Assembly (NCBI GenBank): GCA_045633845.1
Contig: JAZQZC010000051.1
Span: 1 to 26,128 of the forward strand
Origin: RGIG4708 sp045633845
GTDB lineage: Bacteria; Bacillota; Clostridia; UMGS1810
Direction of reading: 5' to 3'
Length of the DNA stretch: 26,128 nucleotides
The notes under the pieces were generated by a model. That model was not told where the DNA came from, searched no databases, and saw only the letters and a list, made by a program, of their open reading frames with translations. Positions 8,597-16,180 of this stretch are shown here, in pieces. How positions within the stretch are numbered: position 1 is the first letter of the stretch; each line of letters starts with the position of its first letter. The translations under genes and the position numbers were made by a program.

Positions 8597-8625
8597 TTTT
8601 ACCACCTCACAATTATTGTTATTAT

Positions 8626-8653
8626 TTGAAATGATTTTATTCAGGAATAAATT
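8626..8653 (+). promoter_or_regulatory. Candidate promoter of veg
   Basis: TTGAAA (8626-8631), a 16-bp spacer and TAAATT (8648-8653), ending about 37 bases before the veg ATG. The -10 box is imperfect. The region lies between the divergent gerA and veg starts. Confidence 0.45.
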
Positions 8654-8690
8654 TTGCAAAATAAGTCAACAATATCTTTGGGGTGATATA

Positions 8691-8942
8691 ATGAATAAAA
8701 TGGAACAAATCAAAAAAGCTTTTGAAGTTAACATAGGCAAAACCGTTATGCTTTCGGCAGTAAAAGGCCGAAAAAGATATCGGATAAAAGAATGTGTAAT
8801 TGCAAACGCATACCCGGGTATATTTGTAATAAAAACAACCGACCCAAAAACCAACAAGGAAAAAATGATTTCGTACAGCTACTCCGACATACTCACAGGC
8901 ACCATAGAAATAAAAATGTACCGTGACAGAGAAATATCATAG
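8691..8942 (+). CDS. veg: Veg family protein
   Basis: The 83-residue cytosolic protein matches the Veg (DUF1021) family of Firmicutes. Typical features are an N-terminal helix (MEQIKKAFEVNIGKTV), a GRKRYRIKECVI segment and PGIFVIK with a C-terminal SYSYSDILTG that ends the beta-rich domain. In Bacillus subtilis Veg stimulates biofilm gene expression by antagonising SinR; whether that holds here is unknown. Start: ATG at 8691, preceded by GGGGTGA. It is divergent from gerA and is followed by yigZ after 87 bases that contain a separate promoter. Confidence 0.92.
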   Translation: MNKMEQIKKAFEVNIGKTVMLSAVKGRKRYRIKECVIANAYPGIFVIKTTDPKTNKEKMISYSYSDILTGTIEIKMYRDREIS

Positions 8943-8967
8943 GAGGCAAAATTGTTTATTCAAACTG

Positions 8968-8996
8968 TTGCCAATGGTAAAATTTTGTTGTATAAT
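8968..8996 (+). promoter_or_regulatory. Sigma-A-type promoter of yigZ-pbp
   Basis: TTGCCA (8968-8973), a 17-bp spacer and a perfect TATAAT (8991-8996). It lies between veg and yigZ and should drive yigZ and the penicillin-binding protein gene. Confidence 0.75.
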
Positions 8997-9029
8997 CTAT
9001 GATATAGTAATGTATCTGTGAGGTTAATT

Positions 9030-9647
9030 ATGACACCGACTTATATAACTGTAGACAAGCAGTCCACAAGTGAAATTGTTGAAAAAAAGTCGCGCTTTAT
9101 ATGCAATATAAAGCATATTACAACAGAGGACGAGGCAATTGAGTTTATAAATCAAATACGCAAAAAGCATTATGACGCCCGCCACAACGTGTATGCATAC
9201 ATAGTTGGCGACGGCTCAGTCAAAAAGTGCTCCGATGACGGCGAGCCATCAAAAACCGCAGGAATTCCAATTATGCAAATGCTTGAGGGCGAAGGAGTAA
9301 CAGATGTTGTGTGCGTTGTAACGAGATATTTTGGCGGAACGCTGCTTGGCACAGGCGGACTTGTGCGGGCATACACGCTTTCGGCAAAAACAGGGCTGAT
9401 GGAATCGGGCATCAAAAAAATGCAAAGTGCTGCTGTATACACTGTTACTGTGCCCTACTCAAAGCTTACAACCCTTGAGCACATATGCAAAACATACGAT
9501 GCACAAATTGAGGACAAGGCTTTTGCCGAGGATGTTTCACTGGTAATCTCGGTGCTTGACATAAAAGAACATCAATTTGTAAAAGACATAAATGACAAGC
9601 TTGCTGTTAACGTAAAAGCAGAGCTTACTGAGCGTACGTTCAGGTAA
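9030..9647 (+). CDS. yigZ: YigZ/IMPACT family protein
   Basis: The 205-residue cytosolic protein has an N-terminal IMPACT (UPF0029) domain and a C-terminal domain resembling EF-G-like or DUF1949 folds. Family landmarks are KKSRFICNIKHI, KKHYDARHNVYAYI, SDDGEPSKTAGIPIM and VTRYFGGTLLGTGGLVRAY. Its role is poorly defined; related proteins are linked to translation. The ATG at 9030 has GTGAGG at the right distance, so I prefer it to the in-frame GTG at 9018, which overlaps that ribosome site. The PBP gene begins 19 bases after the stop. Confidence 0.93.
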   Translation: MTPTYITVDKQSTSEIVEKKSRFICNIKHITTEDEAIEFINQIRKKHYDARHNVYAYIVGDGSVKKCSDDGEPSKTAGIPIMQMLEGEGVTDVVCVVTRYFGGTLLGTGGLVRAYTLSAKTGLMESGIKKMQSAAVYTVTVPYSKLTTLEHICKTYDAQIEDKAFAEDVSLVISVLDIKEHQFVKDINDKLAVNVKAELTERTFR

Positions 9648-9666
9648 CACGAAAGAGGGAAAGCGT

Positions 9667-11082
9667 ATGAACAATAAAAAAGTAATATGGGTACTGTCCT
9701 TTTTTTCCATACTGTTTTTGGCTCTAATTGTGTATCTTACAACAATAAATATATACTACAACGACGAGTATGTGCAAAGCAACTACAATCAGCGCAACAC
9801 TCTGGCAGAGTCAAAAATAAAGCGGGGCACGATATACGACCGCAATGGTACTGTGCTTGCTTACAGCAAAGAGGACAACAACGGCAAGCAAAAAAGAGTT
9901 TATCCATACGAAAATCTGTATTCGCACGTTATAGGCTATTCATCATCACAATACGGCAAATCACTTATAGAAAAGCAGTACAATGAAGATTTGCTGGGCA
10001 ACAACAACTTTAAGCAGATTTTCAGCTTAAAAAGAATATTTCAAAATGAAATAACAGACGGCGACAACCTGACTCTTACCATTGACCACAAGCTGCAGCA
10101 AAAGGCTGCAAGTCTTATGAAAAGATACAGAGGCGCCCTTGTTGCTATGAACCCCAAAACAGGCGAAATATTGGCAATGGTAAGTATGCCCGACTTTAAT
10201 CCGTCAGAGGAGGCGCTGTCAAATGAATGGGCAAAGCTTAACTCTGATGAAAATTCGCCGTTTTTGACAAGAGCAACAATGGGTATGTATGCACCGGGCT
10301 CTACATACAAAATAATTACATCCGCGGCAATACTTGAGAACAACCTCGAAAATGAAATTGTACAGGACAAAGACGGCAAAATACATCTTGGCGACAAAGA
10401 TATTTCAAACGCCGGCGGCAGCATATATGGCGACACCGACCTGAAAAAGGGCTTTATAAAATCGAGCAATGTGTATTTTGCAAAAATGGGCTCTGATATT
10501 GATTATACAATTCACAGAAGTTTGGCACAAAGATTTTTGCTGGGTAGCAAAATACCATTTAACTTTCCTATTTCTAAAAGCAAATATGATACTTCAAAAA
10601 TGGGACCTCTTGATTGTGCTATTTTCTCAATCGGCCAGGGCAAAACTCTTATGACTCCCCTGCACCTTGCACTTGTAGCGTGCTCAATTGCAAACGACGG
10701 CACAATGCCAAAGCCGTACATTGTATCAAAGGTAACAAACGCAAGCTCAACAATATCAAAAGCACAAAAGTCAACAATAGCAAACCCTATAAATGCAGAC
10801 ACCGCACAGGCACTCAAAGACCTTATGAGAGATGTTGTAAAATCGGGTACAGGAACGGCGGCTGCAATATACGGATATGATGTATGCGGCAAAACAGGAA
10901 CTGCCGAAAACGAAATGACAACAACTGACGAAAGCAAAACTCACGCTCTGTTTGTAGGCTTTGCACCCTATGACGATCCCGAAATTGCAATAAGTGTTAT
11001 TATGGAAAATGCAGGCTTTGGCGGAAGTGTGGCGGCGCCTGTTGCACGCGAGGTTATGCGTACGTATTTTAACAATAGATGA
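9667..11082 (+). CDS. Class B penicillin-binding protein (peptidoglycan transpeptidase)
   Basis: The 471-residue D,D-transpeptidase cross-links peptidoglycan outside the membrane. It has a single N-terminal membrane anchor (residues 6-28), a short dimerisation module containing IKRGTIYDRNGTVLA, and a transpeptidase domain with all three catalytic motifs: S212-T-Y-K215, S266-S-N268 and K409-T-G411 (CGKTGTAE). It is short for an FtsI/SpoVD protein and has no C-terminal PASTA domain, so it resembles the PbpA type. Possible roles are elongation, division or a spore-cortex task. GAGGG precedes the ATG. Its 3' end is followed at once by a hairpin that overlaps the next gene's ribosome site. Confidence 0.93.
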   Translation: MNNKKVIWVLSFFSILFLALIVYLTTINIYYNDEYVQSNYNQRNTLAESKIKRGTIYDRNGTVLAYSKEDNNGKQKRVYPYENLYSHVIGYSSSQYGKSLIEKQYNEDLLGNNNFKQIFSLKRIFQNEITDGDNLTLTIDHKLQQKAASLMKRYRGALVAMNPKTGEILAMVSMPDFNPSEEALSNEWAKLNSDENSPFLTRATMGMYAPGSTYKIITSAAILENNLENEIVQDKDGKIHLGDKDISNAGGSIYGDTDLKKGFIKSSNVYFAKMGSDIDYTIHRSLAQRFLLGSKIPFNFPISKSKYDTSKMGPLDCAIFSIGQGKTLMTPLHLALVACSIANDGTMPKPYIVSKVTNASSTISKAQKSTIANPINADTAQALKDLMRDVVKSGTGTAAAIYGYDVCGKTGTAENEMTTTDESKTHALFVGFAPYDDPEIAISVIMENAGFGGSVAAPVAREVMRTYFNNR

Positions 11083-11090
11083 ATAAAAAT

Positions 11091-11129
11091 CTCCTTTTTG
11101 AAAAAAATAAACAAAAAGGAGGTTTTTTT
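11091..11129 (+). terminator. Terminator-like hairpin that contains the rubrerythrin Shine-Dalgarno
   Basis: CTCCTTTTTG (11091-11100) pairs perfectly with CAAAAAGGAG (11112-11121) around an 11-nt A-rich loop. G and T7 then lead directly into the ATG at 11130. It has the form of an intrinsic terminator for the yigZ-pbp unit, yet its 3' arm carries the AAGGAGG of the next gene, so folding would hide that site. Confidence 0.8.
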
Positions 11130-11717
11130 ATGAATTTTCAGAACAGCGAAACAAAAATCAATCTGATGAGAGCTTTTGCCGGCGAAAGTCAGGCACGCAA
11201 CAGGTACAATATGGCATCACAAATTGCAAAAAACGAAGGCTATGTTGCAATAGGCAAAATTTTTGATTTAACTGCATATCAGGAGCAGGCGCACGCAACT
11301 GTATTTTATGATTTTTTGCAGGAGGTAAATTTTACAAATTTTGACTTTACCGCAAGCTACCCCATTAACGTAGTAAAAAATACAAAAGACCACCTCAAAT
11401 ATGCAGTAGACAACGAAACCGACGAATACGAAACTATATACAAAAGCTTTGGCGAAATTGCAAAAAACGAGGGCTTTGACAACATTGCAATATGCTTTGA
11501 TATGATTGCAAAAATTGAAAACGTACACGCACAGCGCTTTAAGGGCTTGCTCAACGACTTTGATGACGATACACTGTATCAAAACAAAAACGAAGAAATA
11601 TGGATTTGTACAAACTGCGGTCACATTCACACAGGCCCTGCAGCTCCGCACATTTGCCCTGTGTGCAGCAAAGAAAGAGGCTATTTTCTCAACAAAATGT
11701 ACTTTACAATTCTTTAA
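11130..11717 (+). CDS. Rubrerythrin
   Basis: The 195-residue non-haem di-iron protein scavenges hydrogen peroxide in anaerobes, taking electrons through a C-terminal rubredoxin-like domain. The ferritin-like four-helix part carries the expected acidic and histidine ligands (FAGESQARNRY near 16-25, AYQEQAHA near 49-56, AKIENVHAQRF at 127-137). The rubredoxin-like part has C160-x2-C163 and C176-x2-C179. The ATG at 11130 has an ideal AAGGAGG. An upstream in-frame start at 11079 would overlap the PBP end and translate the hairpin. It is followed by two small genes on the same strand. Confidence 0.95.
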   Translation: MNFQNSETKINLMRAFAGESQARNRYNMASQIAKNEGYVAIGKIFDLTAYQEQAHATVFYDFLQEVNFTNFDFTASYPINVVKNTKDHLKYAVDNETDEYETIYKSFGEIAKNEGFDNIAICFDMIAKIENVHAQRFKGLLNDFDDDTLYQNKNEEIWICTNCGHIHTGPAAPHICPVCSKERGYFLNKMYFTIL

Positions 11718-11730
11718 TGCAAATTTGCGG

Positions 11731-11759
11731 CATAATTATCATTAGAGGTGATAATTATG
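11731..11759 (+). promoter_or_regulatory. Hairpin presenting the Shine-Dalgarno in its loop and the AUG in its stem
   Basis: CATAATTATC (11731-11740) is exactly complementary to GATAATTATG (11750-11759), and the last three bases of the right arm are the ATG of the PRC-barrel gene. The 9-nt loop ATTAGAGGT exposes most of the GAGGTG ribosome site. It may instead be a DNA operator dyad, since the stem is AT-rich. Confidence 0.6.
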
Positions 11760-12005
11760 TTTAATGCGTCAGAATTCCGCTCAAAAGAGGTTATAAATTT
11801 ATCTGATGGTGAAAAGCTGGGGTTTGTGTGTGATATGGAAATAGACAAACAAACAGGTCATATACGCACCCTTATTGTACCCGGAAAGGAAAAGCAAAAG
11901 CTATTTGCCAAAGTTCAGGGGATAAAAATACCTTGGGAAAATATAGACAAAATCGGTGATGACATTATTTTTGTGCGAACAAATTCGAACCATATTACCA
12001 ATTAA
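11757..12005 (+). CDS. YlmC/YmxH-type PRC-barrel sporulation protein
   Basis: The 82-residue cytosolic protein consists of one PRC-barrel domain (FRSKEVINLSDGEKLGFVCDM, RTLIVPG, IPWENIDKIGDDIIFV). This matches the YlmC/YmxH family, annotated in spore formers as sporulation-linked with unknown biochemistry. Start: ATG at 11757 with GAGGTG; an earlier in-frame GTG lies inside that ribosome site. It sits between rubrerythrin and a YtxH-like gene. Confidence 0.85.
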   Translation: MFNASEFRSKEVINLSDGEKLGFVCDMEIDKQTGHIRTLIVPGKEKQKLFAKVQGIKIPWENIDKIGDDIIFVRTNSNHITN

Positions 12006-12017
12006 TAATCAGTATAT

Positions 12018-12056
12018 ACACTCCTTGATTGAACATAATAGTTTTGAAAGGAGTGT
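12018..12056 (+). terminator. Hairpin after the PRC-barrel gene holding the next gene's Shine-Dalgarno
   Basis: ACACTCCTT (12018-12026) pairs perfectly with AAGGAGTGT (12048-12056) across a 21-nt loop. TTTAT and then the ATG at 12064 follow. The 3' arm is the AAGGAG ribosome site of the YtxH-like gene, so the fold would block initiation. As a terminator it is weak because of the long loop and short T-run. Confidence 0.6.
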
Positions 12057-12063
12057 TTATATT

Positions 12064-12234
12064 ATGTGTAATAAGTTTACAACAGGCATGATAGTGGGTA
12101 CTGTTGTGGGAGCAACAGTAGGGATGCTTATGGACCCCATCAATGACAAGACTCATAAAAAAATGCAAAAAGACACAAACAATATGTTTAAAAACATCGG
12201 GACAGCAATTGATAATATCATTGGAATGTGGTAA
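12064..12234 (+). CDS. Small YtxH-like protein
   Basis: The 56-residue product opens with a polar CNKFTTG, then one glycine-rich hydrophobic helix (MIVGTVVGATVGMLM), a turn DPIND, and an amphipathic lysine-rich tail ending in FKNIGTAIDNIIGMW. The layout resembles YtxH-domain proteins, short membrane-associated proteins of Firmicutes with no assigned biochemistry. The AAAGGAG at the right distance fixes the ATG at 12064; a longer frame from 11956 overlaps the previous gene. A strong terminator follows. Confidence 0.75.
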   Translation: MCNKFTTGMIVGTVVGATVGMLMDPINDKTHKKMQKDTNNMFKNIGTAIDNIIGMW

Positions 12235-12288
12235 TTAATCTGACCAAATAATCAGCATTAAAATCGTTCACTAATTATATAATAAATA

Positions 12289-12330
12289 AAAAAGATGATT
12301 ACACATTTTTGAGTGTGTAATCATCTTTTT
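12289..12330. terminator. Strong bidirectional terminator
   Basis: AAAAAGATGATTACAC (12289-12304) pairs with GTGTAATCATCTTTTT (12315-12330), 16 perfect base pairs with a 10-nt loop and T/A tails on both strands. It ends the rubrerythrin-side genes and the convergent spoVT. Confidence 0.92.
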
Positions 12331-12332
12331 GA

Positions 12333-12872
12333 CTATATTTCCATTTGCTTTGCCAAAAACATTGATGCTGCATTTGCGAGCTTGAGCTCTGTTTCGGTAA
12401 CATTTGTTTTTTCGCTGTCTTTTATAACAATTACGTTGCCGATTATATCCCCTTCGGCAATTATCGGCGATATAACACCTGCGCTGTATTTATCAGAATT
12501 GTCTGTAAGCAAAACCTTTGAGCCGTCACTGCAAAAATAATGCTTTTTTTCTTCCATTATGCGTTCTACATCGCTGCTTACGGGCTTTTCGTAAAGCTCC
12601 TTTTTGGGTGCGCCCGAAATTGCAATTATTGAGTCTTTGTCGGTGATACAAACAGGAAATCCCGATGTTTTGTAAAGTGTTTCGGCATATTGCGTGGCAA
12701 ACTCTCCAAGCTCGCCTATAGGTGAATATTTTTTGAATATAACTTCGCCGTCGTGGTTGGTAAATATTTCCAGCGGGTCGCCTTCGCGGATGCGCATTGT
12801 ACGTCGAATTTCTTTGGGTATTACTACTCTGCCAAGGTCATCTATTCTTCTGACAATTCCTGTTGCTTTCAT
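12333..12872 (-). CDS. spoVT: Stage V sporulation protein T
   Basis: The 179-residue transcription regulator has an N-terminal AbrB-type swapped-hairpin DNA-binding domain (MKATGIVRRIDDLGRVVIPKEIRRT, residues 1-50) and a C-terminal GAF-like domain (about 55-175, with FPVCITDKDSIIAISG and SAGVISPII). In Bacillus it acts in the forespore and adjusts sigma-G genes, including germination-receptor operons; the ger operon lies less than 4 kb away here. AAAGGAGC precedes the ATG. Its stop is next to the bidirectional terminator, so it appears to be monocistronic. No confident promoter was seen. Confidence 0.95.
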   Translation of the reverse strand: MKATGIVRRIDDLGRVVIPKEIRRTMRIREGDPLEIFTNHDGEVIFKKYSPIGELGEFATQYAETLYKTSGFPVCITDKDSIIAISGAPKKELYEKPVSSDVERIMEEKKHYFCSDGSKVLLTDNSDKYSAGVISPIIAEGDIIGNVIVIKDSEKTNVTETELKLANAASMFLAKQMEI

Positions 12873-12961
12873 ATAATAAATTGCTCCTTTTGAATGAATT
12901 TACAATGTTATTGTGTGCAAGCAAGGAATTTTTATGTAAAGAAAAAAATAGAAATTTTGCA

Positions 12962-15319
12962 TTAAATAAATACATTTTGGGCAATTTTGGCAGCTCCTAA
13001 TGCGTCTTTTGCATAAAAGTCGGCGCCTGCCATTTGGGCATACTCTTTATTTAGTACCGCACCGCCCACCATTACCTTGCAATCGGGGCAGCTTTGCTTT
13101 ATAAGCTCTATTGTTTGTGCCATTGATTTTACAGTTGTGGTCATAAGAGCAGACAGCCCTGCAAGCTTTACATTGTGCTCCTTTATTTTGTCAACTACAA
13201 GCTGAGGCTCTACGTCTTTGCCAAGGTCAATTATGTCATATCCGTAATTTTGAAGTATCATTTTTACAATGTTTTTGCCTATGTCGTGAATGTCGCCTTT
13301 TACTGTGGCAACAATTATTTTGTCTTTGTTTTTTGTCACCTGTTCAGTTTGCGGAAGCGCTGCAATTACATCAAAGCCGTTTTTCACAGTTTCGGCAGAT
13401 GCCATAAGCTGTGGGAGGAATATCTCCCCTTTTTCAAACCTGTCGCCCACAATATTGAGTGACGGAATAAATATATTGTTTATTATATCCATAGAGCTCA
13501 TGCCACTGTCAAGCTTTGCTTTGGTAGCATCTGCACATAGTGTTTTGTAGCCCTTTACAATAATTTCTTCAAGAGCCAAATCTCCCTGCTGTGATTTTGG
13601 AGCTTCAACCTCTTCACCGGAGTATTTGTTTATAAAATTCTCCATAGAATTATTTTCGTTGTTAAGCAGTCTGAATGAATTTACAACATCCATATACTCC
13701 TTGCTCAAGGGGTTGAGTATAGGTGCGTTAAGCCCGCAGCCAAACGCCGCAGCCAAAAATGTGGAATTAACAAGGGGTCGTGACGGCAGCCCGAATGACA
13801 CATTGCTTACACCAAGCACTGTTTTTACTCCGAGCTCTCTTTTTACCATAGACACTGCCTTTAGCGTTTCCATAACAGTGTGCTGATTTGTAGATGCAGT
13901 AAGCACAAGGCAATCTACAAGTATGTCCTCTTTGGGTATGCCATACTCTGCAGCTTTGTCAACAATCCTCTTTGCTATTGCAACACGCTCCTCGGCTTTG
14001 TCGGGTATGCCATTTTCATCAAGGGTAAGTGCAACAACAGATGCTCCGTATTTTTTAACAAGGGGAAGCACCGTTTCCATACTCTCGGTTTTTCCATTTA
14101 CAGAGTTAATAATAGGCTTGCCGCTATATATTCTTGCGGCTGCATCTATTGCCGATGTATCGGAGCTGTCTATCTGCAATGGCAGGCTTGTTATTGCCTG
14201 AATTTCGTTAATCATTTTAACAAGCATATATTTTTCGTCAATATTGGGCAGACCTGCATTAACGTCAAGCACATCTGCTCCTGCCTCTGTCTGCGATATA
14301 GCCTCCGATGTTATATATGACATATCCTCGTCTATAAGTGCCTGTTTGAGCTTTTTTTTGCCTGTAGGGTTTATTCGCTCTCCTATTACACAGGTTTCAT
14401 CATTGCTTATGCAAACAAAGCTTTGTGAGCTTGTAAAAGCAGTTACATACTTTGGCTCAAATTTGACAAACTCATTTTTGTCTGTCATCTGCCTTACGGC
14501 TTTTATATGATCAGGGGTTGTACCGCAGCAGCCTCCCACTACTTTTACACCCATATCAAGCATTTTGAGCATATAATCTGCAAATTCACCGGGGTGTATT
14601 TTGTATACAGTTTTGCCCTCTTCTATTTGCGGAAGTCCTGCATTTGGCTGCACCATAACAGGTACTCTCGATACCTTGAGCATAGCCTCAACATAAGGCA
14701 ATACCTCTTTTGGACCCAAAGAGCAGTTTATACCAACTGCATCTGCACCGAGTGAAGAAAGTGTAACCGCAGCAATTTGTGGAGTTGTGCCCAAAAATGT
14801 TCTGCCGTCCTGCTCAAACGACATTGTTACAACAACAGGCAGGCTGCAGCTTTCTTTAACCGCGAGCAATGCCGCTTTTGCCTCTTTAAGGTCGGACATT
14901 GTTTCTATTACAACAAGGTCTGCCCCTGCATTGCTGCCGGCAATTACCTGCTCTTTAAACATTTCGTATGCCTCATCAAAGGTAAGTGTGCCGTATGGCT
15001 CAAGCATTGCTCCTGTGGGGCCTATATCAAGCGCAACATATTTGGCACCCGATTTTTTTGCGATATCTACACCTGCTGCTATTACAGATGCCACCATATC
15101 GCTGCTACCGAGCTTGCGCCTGTTTGCGCCAAAGGTGTTTGTGGTAACAACATCGCACCCCGCAGCCACATACTGTCTGTGCACATTTAAAAGCAACTCG
15201 GGATTAGAAATATTTAAAAGTTCGGGAAGCTCTCCCTCTTTTAATTCTCCTCTTTGCAGCATAGTGCCCATTCCGCCGTCAAACAAAAGTATTTTTTTGT
15301 TGTCAATTATTTTTGCCAC
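12962..15319 (-). CDS. metH: Cobalamin-dependent methionine synthase lacking the activation domain
   Basis: The 785-residue enzyme transfers a methyl group from methyltetrahydrofolate through cobalamin to homocysteine. Domains in order: homocysteine-binding barrel (1-290) with zinc ligands Cys199, Cys264 and Cys265 (GGCCGTTPDH); pterin-binding barrel (about 310-570, with GERINPTGKKKLKQAL and DVNAGLP); B12 cap and cobalamin-binding domain with KGDIHDIGKN, in which His678 is the lower cobalt ligand. The C-terminal AdoMet-binding reactivation domain of E. coli MetH is absent and is encoded by the gene upstream. I choose the GTG at 15319, ten bases after AAAGGTGG. A longer frame to 15418 would lie inside the partner gene. 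Confidence 0.94.
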   Translation of the reverse strand: MAKIIDNKKILLFDGGMGTMLQRGELKEGELPELLNISNPELLLNVHRQYVAAGCDVVTTNTFGANRRKLGSSDMVASVIAAGVDIAKKSGAKYVALDIGPTGAMLEPYGTLTFDEAYEMFKEQVIAGSNAGADLVVIETMSDLKEAKAALLAVKESCSLPVVVTMSFEQDGRTFLGTTPQIAAVTLSSLGADAVGINCSLGPKEVLPYVEAMLKVSRVPVMVQPNAGLPQIEEGKTVYKIHPGEFADYMLKMLDMGVKVVGGCCGTTPDHIKAVRQMTDKNEFVKFEPKYVTAFTSSQSFVCISNDETCVIGERINPTGKKKLKQALIDEDMSYITSEAISQTEAGADVLDVNAGLPNIDEKYMLVKMINEIQAITSLPLQIDSSDTSAIDAAARIYSGKPIINSVNGKTESMETVLPLVKKYGASVVALTLDENGIPDKAEERVAIAKRIVDKAAEYGIPKEDILVDCLVLTASTNQHTVMETLKAVSMVKRELGVKTVLGVSNVSFGLPSRPLVNSTFLAAAFGCGLNAPILNPLSKEYMDVVNSFRLLNNENNSMENFINKYSGEEVEAPKSQQGDLALEEIIVKGYKTLCADATKAKLDSGMSSMDIINNIFIPSLNIVGDRFEKGEIFLPQLMASAETVKNGFDVIAALPQTEQVTKNKDKIIVATVKGDIHDIGKNIVKMILQNYGYDIIDLGKDVEPQLVVDKIKEHNVKLAGLSALMTTTVKSMAQTIELIKQSCPDCKVMVGGAVLNKEYAQMAGADFYAKDALGAAKIAQNVFI

Positions 15320-15998
15320 AATGATTACCACCTTTTCTGAAAATACATTGGTTATACATATTGCAGCCTTGGCAGCTGCGTTTGCTTTGATTTGCTTTTT
15401 CCTCAAACACTCCCACAACAGCCGTAATGCTTTTGTGAGGAATCATAAGCATACTGTCGGTTACTGTAAGACCTATTTTTTTTGGACAATCAAGCAGATT
15501 AATAATATCTTTTTGACATTCAAGAGGAAAGTCGCCGTACCCGGGAGAATATCTGTAATTTGCACTAAAGCCTTTTTGTTTTGCCTCATTCCTTATCAAA
15601 TTGTCGGCAAAATCTGCTCCCGCCTCAATATACGCATTTGCACAAGCATCAAATATAACTGCATCAGTCATAGAGGTTTTTTGCAATTTTGCAAGCTCAC
15701 TCTCAATCGCAATGCCCGAAGTGACCGCAAACAATGCAATATATTTGCTTCCAGCAAGATGAGTATATATATCTGTGCCTTTAAAGGATACGTTTGTGTT
15801 TTTGAGATGTATCTCATTGTTTACACTCTCTGTTTCAAAATATCTGTATGTGTATTTTAAACAATTTAAACTCATACATTTACTTATAAGACAATCTATC
15901 TGAGCAATTGTATGCTCAGACAGATTTTGATTGTTATATCCGAGGTACCTTAGTACCTCGTTTTTGTCAATTGATATATTTGTTTGTGATACCTGCAA
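15303..15998 (-). CDS. Stand-alone methionine synthase activation-domain protein
   Basis: The 231-residue protein matches the vitamin B12-dependent methionine synthase activation domain, which binds AdoMet to remethylate oxidised cob(II)alamin. The key region is RYSPGYGDFPLECQKDI followed by DSMLMIPHKSITAVVGV. The C-terminus has a cysteine cluster (CQGCNMYNQC and a later GGNHC) that may bind metal. It overlaps the 5' end of metH by 17 bases, so the two are coupled. The start appears to be TTG at 15998 with AGGAGC eight bases upstream; no ATG or GTG is better placed. Confidence 0.88.
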   Translation of the reverse strand: MQVSQTNISIDKNEVLRYLGYNNQNLSEHTIAQIDCLISKCMSLNCLKYTYRYFETESVNNEIHLKNTNVSFKGTDIYTHLAGSKYIALFAVTSGIAIESELAKLQKTSMTDAVIFDACANAYIEAGADFADNLIRNEAKQKGFSANYRYSPGYGDFPLECQKDIINLLDCPKKIGLTVTDSMLMIPHKSITAVVGVFEEKANQSKRSCQGCNMYNQCIFRKGGNHCGKNN

Positions 15999-16022
15999 TA
16001 TTTTCAGCTCCTATTAGTAAAA

Positions 16023-16065
16023 ATCCATCTGACCAATAAATTCAATCTCTTTTCCCGAGATGGAT
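16023..16065 (-). promoter_or_regulatory. Leader hairpin before the methionine synthase operon
   Basis: On the minus strand ATCCATCT (16065-16058) pairs with AGATGGAT (16030-16023). The 27-nt interior includes CTC-GGGAAAA-GAG. TTTTTACTA follows immediately, then the AGGAGC of the activation-domain gene. This looks like an attenuator-type terminator or a small structured leader. I could not match it to the SAM, cobalamin or T-box consensus. Confidence 0.45.
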
Positions 16066-16115
16066 ATTAATTATATACGTTCAAAGCAAATTCGTCTTTT
16101 TAAAATAATAACACA

Positions 16116-16160
16116 AAAGCCCGACAATTACAACTATTTTTGTTGTAATTGCCAGACTTT
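16116..16160 (-). terminator. Strong terminator (ancestral pnp terminator, now behind the glycosidase)
   Basis: On the minus strand the arm 16160-16142 and the arm 16134-16116 pair over 19 positions, counting G-U wobbles, with core CAATTACAAC/GTTGTAATTG. TTTTGTG follows. A degenerate relative of this sequence lies beside pnp at 17737-17790, sharing ATAACACAAAAGC. Confidence 0.8.
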
Positions 16161-16180
16161 TTAAATGATTTGACAAATTA

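Noticed and set aside
8952..9002. 16-codon frame (TTG start) after an AGGAGG directly behind veg
   Set aside because: It overlaps the good yigZ promoter, and the peptide is too short to judge. The ribosome-site-like AGGAGG may be chance.
14787..15860. 357-codon plus-strand frame antisense to metH and its activation gene
   Set aside because: Both minus-strand genes are well supported family members across this span. The plus-strand product has no recognisable motif or suitable ribosome site.
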